This document shows, one piece after another, positions 26,427-33,296 of a stretch of 42,537 nucleotides of DNA. The translations under genes and the position numbers were made by a program. Source of the stretch: JAKORR01 sp964608495 (GTDB lineage: Bacteria > Armatimonadota > Zipacnadia > Zipacnadales > FEN-943); NCBI GenBank assembly GCA_964608495.1, contig CAZSOQ010000007.1, forward strand, positions 1-42,537, given 5' to 3'. Below the pieces are notes generated by a model that ran no database searches, was not told the DNA's origin, and saw nothing but the letters and a program-made list of their open reading frames with translations. Within the stretch, counting starts at the first letter, position 1, and every line of letters starts with the position of its first letter.

Positions 26427-27922
26427 CAGTGGCGAGCGGACGCGAGACGCTGATGGGCGTGGACCTGGGCACCACGGCGGTGAAGGTCGGGCTCTTCGAC
26501 GCCGCCACGGGCCGGGCCGCCGCGGTCACGCGCCGCGAGTATTCCATCGTCTCGCCCGCGCCCGGCTGGCTCGAGCTGCCCGTCGAGACGTATTGGCAGG
26601 CGACCGTGGCCGCCACTCGTGAGGCGATTGAGGAGGCAGGTGGCCCAACGGTCCTGGGCATCGGCCTGTCGAGCCAGGGCCAGACCTTCGTCCCGCTCGA
26701 CGATCGGCACCAGCCGCTCCGCCCAGCCATCGTCTGGCTCGACACCCGCGCGCAGGACCAGGCCGAGCAGCTCCGTCGCGCCTTCGATCCCGACGAGTAC
26801 CGTGCGCGCACCCATCACGCCTTTCCGTCGGCGATCGATTCGGCGCCCAAGATGCTCTGGATTCGCCAGCACGAGCCGGAGGTGTGGGCCCGCACGCGCT
26901 ACCTGATGCTGCTGCCCGACTACCTGGGTCTGCGCCTCACGGGCGAGCGGCGCGTGGACGTGAACAACGCCGGCAGCACGGCCCTCGTGGATCAGACCAC
27001 GGGCGACTGGTGGCCGGAGGCCCTGGCCGCCGTGGGGATCCCGGCCGAGTGGATGAGCCCCATCGGCCGCCCCGCGGAGCCGGTGGGCCGCCTGACACCT
27101 GCGGCCGCGGAGGCACTGGGCCTCTCGCCGGGCGTCCCGGTGGCCCTCGGATCGAACGACCAGCTCAACGGCGCGGTGGGCGTGGGCAACGTCAAAGCCG
27201 GCAGGGCCTCCGGCACAGTGGGGACGGCCATGGCGATCATCGCCACGGTGGACGAGGTGGCCCCGACGGCCCACCCCGGACTGCTGCGCGGGCGTCACCC
27301 GGTCGCCGGGCTGTTCTACCTGCTGAGCTACGCAAAGACTTCGGGCGTCGTGCTCACCTGGCTGCGGGACCTGCTGGCGCCCGGTGCGGGCTACGAGGAG
27401 CTGCTGGCCGAGGCCGCGACCGCCCCTGTCGGCGCCGACGGCCTGGTCTGCCTGCCCCACTTCAGTGGGACCGCCACCCCCACCTTCCGCAGTGACGTCG
27501 CCGGCGGCTTCGTCGGACTGACTCTCGGCCACACTCGCGCGCACCTGGTCCGCGCGGTCGCAGAGGCCGTGTGCTTCTGTGCGCGCGACGCCCTCGCGCT
27601 GACGGCCCAGGCCACCCGCCCTCCCGACCTGCTGCGCATGTTGGGCGGGGCGACCCGGTCCGGTTTCTGGATGCAGATGCTCGCGGACGTGGTGAGGCTG
27701 CCCCTGGAGATACCGGCCTGCGGCGAGGCGCCGGTGCTCGGCGGCGCGATCTTCGCCGGCGTCGCATCGGGCCTGTTCGACTCGATCCTGCAGGGCTCCG
27801 AGGCTTTCTACGCGGCCGAGCGCACCTACCTACCCGACGAAGGGTCGGCGGGTCGCTACGACGAGGTGTACGCGGCCTATCGCGACGGGATGACCAGGCT
27901 TTACCCGGGAGCGGTGGAGTAG
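26423..27922 (+). CDS. FGGY-family carbohydrate kinase (xylulokinase-like)
   Basis: A 499-residue sugar kinase with the usual two actin-like domains. The phosphate-1 loop is MGVDLGTTAVKVGLFD, followed by GIGLSSQGQTFVPLD and PAIVWLDTRA, where substrate contacts sit. The catalytic base is Asp246 in GSNDQLNGAVGVG. The ATP side includes SGTVGTAMAI and the C-terminal MLGGATRSGFW. Order and length fit xylulokinase/L-ribulokinase relatives, but the substrate cannot be fixed. The GTG start at 26423 overlaps the amidohydrolase stop. With the AraA-type isomerase 60 bases downstream it forms a plausible isomerise-then-phosphorylate pair. Confidence 0.93.
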   Translation: MTVASGRETLMGVDLGTTAVKVGLFDAATGRAAAVTRREYSIVSPAPGWLELPVETYWQATVAATREAIEEAGGPTVLGIGLSSQGQTFVPLDDRHQPLRPAIVWLDTRAQDQAEQLRRAFDPDEYRARTHHAFPSAIDSAPKMLWIRQHEPEVWARTRYLMLLPDYLGLRLTGERRVDVNNAGSTALVDQTTGDWWPEALAAVGIPAEWMSPIGRPAEPVGRLTPAAAEALGLSPGVPVALGSNDQLNGAVGVGNVKAGRASGTVGTAMAIIATVDEVAPTAHPGLLRGRHPVAGLFYLLSYAKTSGVVLTWLRDLLAPGAGYEELLAEAATAPVGADGLVCLPHFSGTATPTFRSDVAGGFVGLTLGHTRAHLVRAVAEAVCFCARDALALTAQATRPPDLLRMLGGATRSGFWMQMLADVVRLPLEIPACGEAPVLGGAIFAGVASGLFDSILQGSEAFYAAERTYLPDEGSAGRYDEVYAAYRDGMTRLYPGAVE

Positions 27923-27926
27923 GTAC

Positions 27927-27958
27927 CGGCGGTCGGGCACCGTGCCCGGCGGGCCGGT
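27927..27958 (+). other. Intercistronic hairpin containing GGCACCGTGCC
   Basis: In the 60-base gap between kinase and isomerase, CCGGC (27927-27931) can pair with GCCGG (27954-27958), and inside it CGGGCAC/GTGCCCG (27935-27941, 27943-27949) is a near-perfect palindrome. It has no T-run, so partial attenuation, mRNA processing or a protein-binding site are all possible. Confidence 0.35.
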
Positions 27959-27982
27959 GAGCCGAAGAAGGAGGTCGGCACG

Positions 27983-29377
27983 ATGATCGAACAGCCACGC
28001 GTGGGAGTGTTGCCCCTGTACCTCGCCCTGTACGACAAGGTGCGGCCCGAGTCCCGCCCCCAGGTGGAAGCCTTCGCCCGGCGCGTGGCCGACCGCCTGG
28101 AGGCCAGCGGCCTCGGGGTCCAATTGGCTCCCGTCTGCTGCGTGCGGGCGGAGATCGAGGCCGCGCTGGCGGGCCTGCTGACGGGCGGCCTGGACCTACT
28201 CGCCACGCTGCACCTGGCGTACTCGCCGTCCCTCGAGACTGTGGACGCCCTGGCGGGAGTGGACCTGCCCTTGCTCCTTCTCGACACCACGCCCTCACGG
28301 TGCTTCGGCGCCGACGCGACCATGGACGATATGTTCGCCAGCCACGGGATCCACGGCGTGCAAGACCTGGCGTGCATGCTGCGGCGCCGCGCAGCCCGGT
28401 ACTGCCTTGCCGTCGGGCACGTGGACGACCCCGCCTTCGCCGCCCAGGTGGAACGGACGGCCCGCGCCGCCCACGCCGCCAGGCATCTGCGCTCGAGCAA
28501 GGTGCTCGTCTTCGGCGACGAGTTCCGCGGCATGGGCGACTTCGCCGTCAGCCCCGACGTCCTCGCCCTGCGGCTCGGAGCGGAGATGCACCGAGTGCGC
28601 ATGAGCGATCTCGCGCGGCGCGTCCGTCAGGTGACCGACGATCAGCTCGCGGCCGAGGAGGCGGAGGACCGGGAGCGCTTCGACCTGTCCGCCGTGTCCG
28701 CCGAGGTGCTGCGGGCGAGCAACCAGGTGGGTCTGGCCCTTCGCGGGCTGCTGGATCGGGAAGGCGCCAGCGCCTTCTCCTTCAACTTCCAGTCGTTCGA
28801 CGGCGCGCGGGGCGTGCCGACGGTTCCCTTCCTGGAGGCGTCGAAGGCCATGGCCCGAGGAGTCGGATACGCCGGGGAGGGCGATGCCCTCACGGCCGCT
28901 CTGCTTGCGGGCCTGCTCCAGGGCTTCGGCGACGCCACCTTCACGGAGATGTTCTGCCCCGACTGGGAGGGCGGAGCGATCTTCATGAGCCACATGGGCG
29001 AGTGCAATGTCGCCCTGGCGGCGGAGCGGCCGCGCCTCGTCGAGAAGTCCTACGCCTTCGGCGACGTGGAGAGCCCCGTGGTCGCCATCTTCCCGCTGAG
29101 ACCCGGGCAGGCCACGCTGGTCAACATCGCCCCGGGGCCCCAGGACACCTTTGACCTCCTGGCCGCCCGGGTGGAGGTGCTCGACCGGGGCCCTCAACCC
29201 GGCTTCCCCGACGTGCCGCACTTCTGGGTGCGCCCGACGGACACGGACCTGCCGGGCTTCCTGCGCTGGTACAGCCAGTGCGGCGGCACACATCACCTGG
29301 GCCTAGTGCTGGGCGACCACGTGCAGGCCATCGCGGTCATGGCGCGCGTGGCCGCCATCGGGTTCCAGAGCCCTTGA
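27983..29377 (+). CDS. L-arabinose/L-fucose isomerase-fold sugar isomerase
   Basis: A 464-residue aldose-ketose isomerase relative. The four metal ligands of the AraA/FucI family can be placed by motif: Glu299 in YAGEGDALTAAL, Glu322 in FTEMF, His337 in SHMGE, and His437/His438 in GGTHHLGL. An intact metal site argues for real isomerase activity on an aldopentose, deoxyhexose or similar sugar. It is somewhat shorter than E. coli AraA (about 500). AAGGAGG lies close before the ATG. It follows the FGGY kinase and precedes the sulfatase-fold gene by 107 bases. No ribulose-phosphate epimerase or aldolase that would complete an arabinose or fucose pathway is seen in the window. Confidence 0.9.
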   Translation: MIEQPRVGVLPLYLALYDKVRPESRPQVEAFARRVADRLEASGLGVQLAPVCCVRAEIEAALAGLLTGGLDLLATLHLAYSPSLETVDALAGVDLPLLLLDTTPSRCFGADATMDDMFASHGIHGVQDLACMLRRRAARYCLAVGHVDDPAFAAQVERTARAAHAARHLRSSKVLVFGDEFRGMGDFAVSPDVLALRLGAEMHRVRMSDLARRVRQVTDDQLAAEEAEDRERFDLSAVSAEVLRASNQVGLALRGLLDREGASAFSFNFQSFDGARGVPTVPFLEASKAMARGVGYAGEGDALTAALLAGLLQGFGDATFTEMFCPDWEGGAIFMSHMGECNVALAAERPRLVEKSYAFGDVESPVVAIFPLRPGQATLVNIAPGPQDTFDLLAARVEVLDRGPQPGFPDVPHFWVRPTDTDLPGFLRWYSQCGGTHHLGLVLGDHVQAIAVMARVAAIGFQSP

Positions 29378-29484
29378 GCCAGGGCCCCGACCCAAGACCC
29401 AGCGCTCGAGCCCCTGGGGCAGGACACCGCGCCTGCCTCGCCAAACAGCGCCGGGCCACCAAAGCAAAGGGAGATGCTCAGTCT

Positions 29485-30897
29485 ATGAATCTCGTGATCA
29501 TCGTGAGCGACACCTTCCGCTGGGACTACCTGGGAGCCTACGGCAACGACTGGATCCAGACGCCTAACCTGGACCGTCTCGCGTCCGAGAGCGCTGTGTT
29601 CGAAGACGCCTACGCCGAGGGGCTGCCCACCCTGCCGGCGCGTCGGGTGATTAAGACGGGCCGCCACGTGTTCCCCTTCACCTACCGACCTCAGGCGAGC
29701 GACCAGGTACAGCTCGAGGGCTGGCACCCGCTCTTCGATGAGGACGTGACCCTGGCCGAGCACCTCGGCCAGTACGACTACTTCTCGTGCTTCGTCACCG
29801 ACGTGTACCACATGATGAAGCCTGGGAAGAACTACCACCGCGGCTACGACAACTGGTTCTGGGTCCGCGGGCAAGAGGGCGACCCCTACAAGCTGCGGGA
29901 CGCCGCGCAGGTCGCCGACCTGCTGGACCAGGCGCGGTACGGCTCGGGGCCCCTGGGCGGTAGGCCGTGGGTCATCCAGCACCTGATGAACCGCAGGGAG
30001 TGGCAGAGCGACGCGGACACGTCGGTGGCCAAGGTGATGAGGCAGGCCGCGTGCTGGCTCGAAGAGTACTCCTGCGACAACCCCTTCTTCATGTACGTGG
30101 ACTGCTTCGATCCTCACGAGCCCTGGGACCCGCCCCTGGAGTACGCGCACCGCTACGACTCCGAGTACTCGGGGCTCGATGGCTGCATCCCACCCGGTAC
30201 GGTGGACACGATGACGGAGCGGCAGGTCCGGAACGTGCTGACCGCCTACGCGGCCGAGGTGACGCTGGTGGACACCTGGATCGGCAGGCTCCTGGCGACC
30301 ATCGAGGCCAAGGGCGTGCTCGATGACACCCTGATCATCTTCACCTCGGACCACGGCTGCATGTTGGGCGAGCAGGGCGAGATCCACAAGGGAGCCGACC
30401 GCCTGCGCAACCAGTGCACGCGCCTGCCCCTCTTCATCCGGCACCCGTCGGGCGAGGCCGCCGGCCGGCGCGTGACCGGCTTCGTGCAGCACCAGGACAT
30501 CATGCCCACGGCTCTGGCGCTCACGGGGCTCGACGTCCCGGAGCGCTGCCTGGGCAGGAACATCTGGCCGCAGACCGCCGGCGAAGGTGACGCGCCCGAT
30601 TACGTGGTCAGTGCCTTCGGCAATCACGCCTGCATCCGCACGGCCCGGTGGAACTACGTCCAGCCGTGGAAGCGCGGCCGCGGGCAGGCGCGGGGACGCT
30701 ACGAGCTGTACGATCTGGAGAGCGACCCGAAGGAGCTGACCAACGTCCTGCAGGACCACCGGGACGTCGCCCGGGAGCTGGCCGCAAGGCTCGAGGCGCA
30801 CATCAAGGAGTACCAGCCGCTGACCGACGGTTCCTTCCAGTCGCCAGGGAGCGTTCACGACGGGATGAGCTTCGACGCCCTGCCGTCGCTGGAGTAG
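29485..30897 (+). CDS. Sulfatase-fold hydrolase with threonine at the formylglycine position
   Basis: A 470-residue alkaline-phosphatase superfamily enzyme. The N-terminal metal motif is IIVSDTFRWDYLGAYGN (Asp9). The activating motif, normally C/S-x-P-x-R, reads T-L-P-A-R (Thr49, Pro51, Arg53), followed by the usual TGR. The second metal motif is FTSDHG (Asp289, His290), then GEQGEIHKG. The C-terminal YELYDLESDPKELTNV is typical of sulfatases. Without Cys or Ser, formylglycine cannot form, so a Thr-nucleophile phosphodiesterase, phosphonate ester hydrolase or other esterase is more likely than a classical sulfatase. There is no signal peptide. It is the last gene of the aminotransferase-led group and is followed by a perfect hairpin. 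Confidence 0.9.
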   Translation: MNLVIIVSDTFRWDYLGAYGNDWIQTPNLDRLASESAVFEDAYAEGLPTLPARRVIKTGRHVFPFTYRPQASDQVQLEGWHPLFDEDVTLAEHLGQYDYFSCFVTDVYHMMKPGKNYHRGYDNWFWVRGQEGDPYKLRDAAQVADLLDQARYGSGPLGGRPWVIQHLMNRREWQSDADTSVAKVMRQAACWLEEYSCDNPFFMYVDCFDPHEPWDPPLEYAHRYDSEYSGLDGCIPPGTVDTMTERQVRNVLTAYAAEVTLVDTWIGRLLATIEAKGVLDDTLIIFTSDHGCMLGEQGEIHKGADRLRNQCTRLPLFIRHPSGEAAGRRVTGFVQHQDIMPTALALTGLDVPERCLGRNIWPQTAGEGDAPDYVVSAFGNHACIRTARWNYVQPWKRGRGQARGRYELYDLESDPKELTNVLQDHRDVARELAARLEAHIKEYQPLTDGSFQSPGSVHDGMSFDALPSLE

Positions 30898-30935
30898 CCG
30901 GCGGCTCGGGCGACTCCCGCAGGGCTGAGACCCAC

Positions 30936-30968
30936 GGCGCCGAGGCATCCCGCAGGAGCCTCGGCGCC
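30936..30968. terminator. Perfect 11-bp hairpin between convergent genes
   Basis: GGCGCCGAGGC (30936-30946) and its exact reverse complement (30958-30968) flank an 11-base loop, between the sulfatase-fold gene (+) and the cupin gene (-). The plus-strand side is followed by TCTTCCTC, a weak pyrimidine tail. Symmetry and position fit a bidirectional terminator. Confidence 0.6.
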
Positions 30969-31008
30969 TCTTCCTCGCGTCGCGCGGTCGCCCCGCCGTA
31001 CGAGGGAC

Positions 31009-31731
31009 TCAGCCCTGCGCCTGCACGCTCACCAGTGTCGCCTGCTCGGCCGTTGCCGTCAGCGCGAAGCTGTCACCCGCGGAGAGGAAGATCACGTCAT
31101 CGGCCTTCAGGTCCCAGGCCTCGTCCCCGGCCGTCACCCGCGCCTGGCCCGTCAGGAGCACGTACGCCACCTCGGCCTGCACGGGCTCGTGCTCGAAGCC
31201 CTCGCCCGCCGCGAGGGTGATGTAGTGGACGAGGAGGTGCCTGGCGCCGTTCCTGGGCGAGGCCACGCACCGCCAGTCGCCCGGGCGACCGAAGGCCGGG
31301 CCGCCCCGCGCCACGGCGATGATCTGCACGCCGCTCTCATGCCCAGGCTGGGGCTTGGGCGTCTCGTCGGCCGGCTTGTCCCGGTCGCCCCGGTACAGCG
31401 CCATGTCGGGCGGCGACTGGAAGCTGATGAGCCGCACCGGCGCGTCGGTGGTGTTGACCGTGCCGTGCACTTCGCCCACCGGGATGAAGGCGGCCTCGCC
31501 GGCGTGGATCGGGGTGTAGACCTGGCCTTGCCTCACCGAGGCGCCGCCTTCGAGGATGAGGAACAGGTCCTCGGATTGGTCGTGCACGTGCTGGGTGAAT
31601 TCATGGCCCGGGCCGTGGATGCTGTGGTTGAGCGTCAACTGGGTGGCGCCCATCTCGGGGTAGATGACGCGCCAGTTGCTGCCCTTGCCCATCCGGAATT
31701 CCTTGCCCGCTCGAAGGTTGAGTAGCTGCAC
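31009..31731 (-). CDS. Two-domain cupin protein
   Basis: A 240-residue bicupin. The first domain has a complete metal site: His48-x-His50-x3-Glu54 (HVHDQSE) and His89 in IPVGEVHG. The second domain (about residues 155-235) keeps the beta-barrel pattern with FEHEPVQAEVAYVL and the glycine turn DDVIFLSAGD but lacks the closing histidine, so it is probably structural. Such proteins are often sugar isomerases, dioxygenases or small-molecule sensors; none can be chosen here. The start is a GTG at 31731 with AAAGGGGAG upstream; an internal ATG at residue 14 is the alternative. It is a lone minus-strand gene, convergent with the sulfatase-fold gene and divergent from the PHP gene. Confidence 0.88.
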   Translation of the reverse strand: MQLLNLRAGKEFRMGKGSNWRVIYPEMGATQLTLNHSIHGPGHEFTQHVHDQSEDLFLILEGGASVRQGQVYTPIHAGEAAFIPVGEVHGTVNTTDAPVRLISFQSPPDMALYRGDRDKPADETPKPQPGHESGVQIIAVARGGPAFGRPGDWRCVASPRNGARHLLVHYITLAAGEGFEHEPVQAEVAYVLLTGQARVTAGDEAWDLKADDVIFLSAGDSFALTATAEQATLVSVQAQG

Positions 31732-31929
31732 CGTGGCACTCCCCTTTGCTCGTCAAGCTGCGGACCTGCCAGCCTGCCTGAGTGTAGCCACGAGACACGT
31801 TCAGCACAAGCGACCGGCCCGCGCCGGGGCTAGCCCTACCCACGCCGCCTCACGCCGGGAAGGTCGCCCCGCGTCTTCCGCGAAGGCCCGCCCTCGTTTG
31901 CACTACTCTTCGGGAAGGACCAGACGATC

Positions 31930-32697
31930 ATGCGCTTGGGCAGAGACTACCACGTACACACCTTCTATCAGCGGTGCGGCAACGAGACGCTGACCGTTCC
32001 CGCCGTCATCCGCAAGGCCGAGGAGCGAGGACTGACGTCGCTCGCCATCACGGACCACCTGAACACCTTCGCGCAGCTCGAGGCCTTCCGCTACATCAAG
32101 GCGGATATCGAGGCCGTGCGCACGGAGGTGGACGTGTTCTTCGGCGTGGAGCTCAACTTCCAGAGTTGCGACGGCGACTTCGCCTACAACGAGCAGGTTC
32201 ACGATGACTTCGGGTTTGAGGTCGTCATTGGCGGCATCCACTCGGCCTACACCGACAGCCAGGACCATCGGGAGGTGCTGGAGATCCAGCACCGGCACTT
32301 CATGAGGACCCTGGAGGATCCGCTGCTGGATGCGCTGGTGCACCCCTTCTGGTTCGCGCGCCGCGAGGTGGCCCAGAGATCGCCCGAGTGGTGGGAGGAG
32401 CTGATCGCCGGCATCCCCGACGACTACATCGCCGCCTGGGGCGAGACCAGTGCGAGGAACCACTGCGCGATCGAGCTGAATGTGTCGGCCATCTTTTACT
32501 ACGAGGCGATGTCGCCGCTCTTCCGCGCCCACTACGTTGACTTCGTGGACCGGCTCAAGGAAGCCGGAGCGCTCTTCGCCGTGGGCAGCGATGCCCACGA
32601 CATCAAGCAGCTCGGCACGACGGACTATGTAGAAGGCCTGCTCGACGGCCTGCGCGTGCCCGAGGAGCAGATCTGGGTGCCGACCCACCGCCAGTAG
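31930..32697 (+). CDS. PHP-domain phosphoesterase
   Basis: A 255-residue protein of the PHP superfamily, related to histidinol-phosphatase and trinuclear-metal phosphoesterases. The full ligand set is visible: His8 and His10 (DYHVHT), Asp42-His43 (ITDHLN), Glu74 (GVELN), His104 (GGIHS), His138 (LVHPFW), and Asp221/His223 (GSDAHD). It stands alone as a single-domain protein, not fused to a polymerase. GGAAGGA precedes the ATG. No histidine-biosynthesis genes are nearby; with sugar kinases and isomerases around it, a sugar-phosphate or similar monoester substrate is plausible but unproven. A rho-independent terminator follows 14 bases after the stop. Confidence 0.91.
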   Translation: MRLGRDYHVHTFYQRCGNETLTVPAVIRKAEERGLTSLAITDHLNTFAQLEAFRYIKADIEAVRTEVDVFFGVELNFQSCDGDFAYNEQVHDDFGFEVVIGGIHSAYTDSQDHREVLEIQHRHFMRTLEDPLLDALVHPFWFARREVAQRSPEWWEELIAGIPDDYIAAWGETSARNHCAIELNVSAIFYYEAMSPLFRAHYVDFVDRLKEAGALFAVGSDAHDIKQLGTTDYVEGLLDGLRVPEEQIWVPTHRQ

Positions 32698-32711
32698 GGC
32701 TCGCGCCGCCC

Positions 32712-32740
32712 GGAGCCCGGAAATATTCCCGGGCTCCTTT
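32712..32740 (+). terminator. Rho-independent terminator after the PHP gene
   Basis: GGAGCCCGG (32712-32720) pairs with CCGGGCTCC (32729-32737) over an 8-base AT-rich loop, followed directly by TTT. It lies just after the PHP stop and 14 bases before the RRM promoter, so it insulates the two units. Confidence 0.8.
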
Positions 32741-32753
32741 GTGCGCTAGAGGG

Positions 32754-32782
32754 TTGGCAAGTTGCGCGGGAATGGGTATGAT
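32754..32782 (+). promoter_or_regulatory. Sigma-70-type promoter of the RRM gene
   Basis: TTGGCA (32754-32759) and TATGAT (32777-32782) are separated by exactly 17 bases, close to consensus in otherwise GC-rich DNA and by far the clearest promoter in the window. A start near 32789-32792 would give an untranslated leader of about 100 bases before the ATG at 32890. Confidence 0.8.
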
Positions 32783-32856
32783 ATATTACTGTTAGCGAAG
32801 CCCCGACGGTGATCTGCTGCTTTGGTCCTGCTCGGGCGTTTTCCTGACGAAATCTG

Positions 32857-32880
32857 GCGTCCGAGAGGGACGCAAAGGAG
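32857..32880 (+). promoter_or_regulatory. Leader hairpin directly in front of the RRM ribosome-binding site
   Basis: GCGTCC (32857-32862) pairs with GGACGC (32868-32873) over a GAGAG loop. The Shine-Dalgarno AAAGGAG (32874-32880) starts at the next base and the ATG is 9 bases beyond it. The hairpin leaves the site open and may protect or present it; other leader sequences could compete with it to control translation. Confidence 0.5.
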
Positions 32881-32889
32881 CAGGTCGAA

Positions 32890-33195
32890 ATGAGGATTTA
32901 CGTTGGCAATCTGTCTTACACCACTACGGAGCGCTCACTGAGGGAGGCCTTCGAGCAGTTCGGCACCGTGGACACCGCCGTGATCATCACGGACCGCGAG
33001 ACCGGGCGTTCGCGCGGCTTCGGGTTCATCGAGATGAACGACGATGAGGAGGCCCAGGCCGCGATCGCTGCCCTGAACGGCACCGAGGTGGATGGTCGCG
33101 CCCTCACCGTGAACGAGGCCCGGCCGCGCGAGCGGCGTGGCACTGGCGGTGGTGGTGGCGGCGGCTTCGGGCGCGGCGGCGGCGGCCGCTGGTAG
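32890..33195 (+). CDS. RNA-binding protein with one RRM domain and glycine-rich tail
   Basis: A 101-residue protein. RNP2 is IYVGNL (residues 3-8) and RNP1 is RGFGFIEM (residues 42-49), both complete with the aromatic residues that stack on RNA. The RRM spans about 1-80; the rest is an Arg/Gly-rich tail ending GFGRGGGGRW. Size and layout match the cold-inducible Rbp proteins of cyanobacteria and similar single-RRM proteins in other phyla. It is monocistronic, with a strong promoter, a roughly 100-base leader with a hairpin at the RBS, and a strong terminator, suggesting high and regulated expression. A post-transcriptional or cold-response role is inferred from relatives. Confidence 0.95.
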   Translation: MRIYVGNLSYTTTERSLREAFEQFGTVDTAVIITDRETGRSRGFGFIEMNDDEEAQAAIAALNGTEVDGRALTVNEARPRERRGTGGGGGGGFGRGGGGRW

Positions 33196-33236
33196 TGATG
33201 CGGTAGTTCGCTCCCAACTGAATAGCGAGGAAAACG

Positions 33237-33270
33237 AGCGGGGCGCCTCGAGAAGGCGCCCCGCTGTTGT
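33237..33270. terminator. Bidirectional terminator, perfect 12-bp stem
   Basis: AGCGGGGCGCCT (33237-33248) and its exact reverse complement (33254-33265) enclose a CGAGA loop. On the plus strand GTTGTTG follows, and on the minus strand the stem is followed by CGTTTTCC. It sits between the RRM gene and the convergent glycosidase gene and probably serves both. Confidence 0.85.
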
Positions 33271-33296
33271 TGACTCTCACGCGCCCCAAACGCCGC

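Noticed and set aside
30921..30960. String resembling a TPP riboswitch core (GGGCTGAGACCC)
   Set aside because: The second conserved TPP element is absent, it lies after a gene between convergent genes, and no thiamine gene follows.
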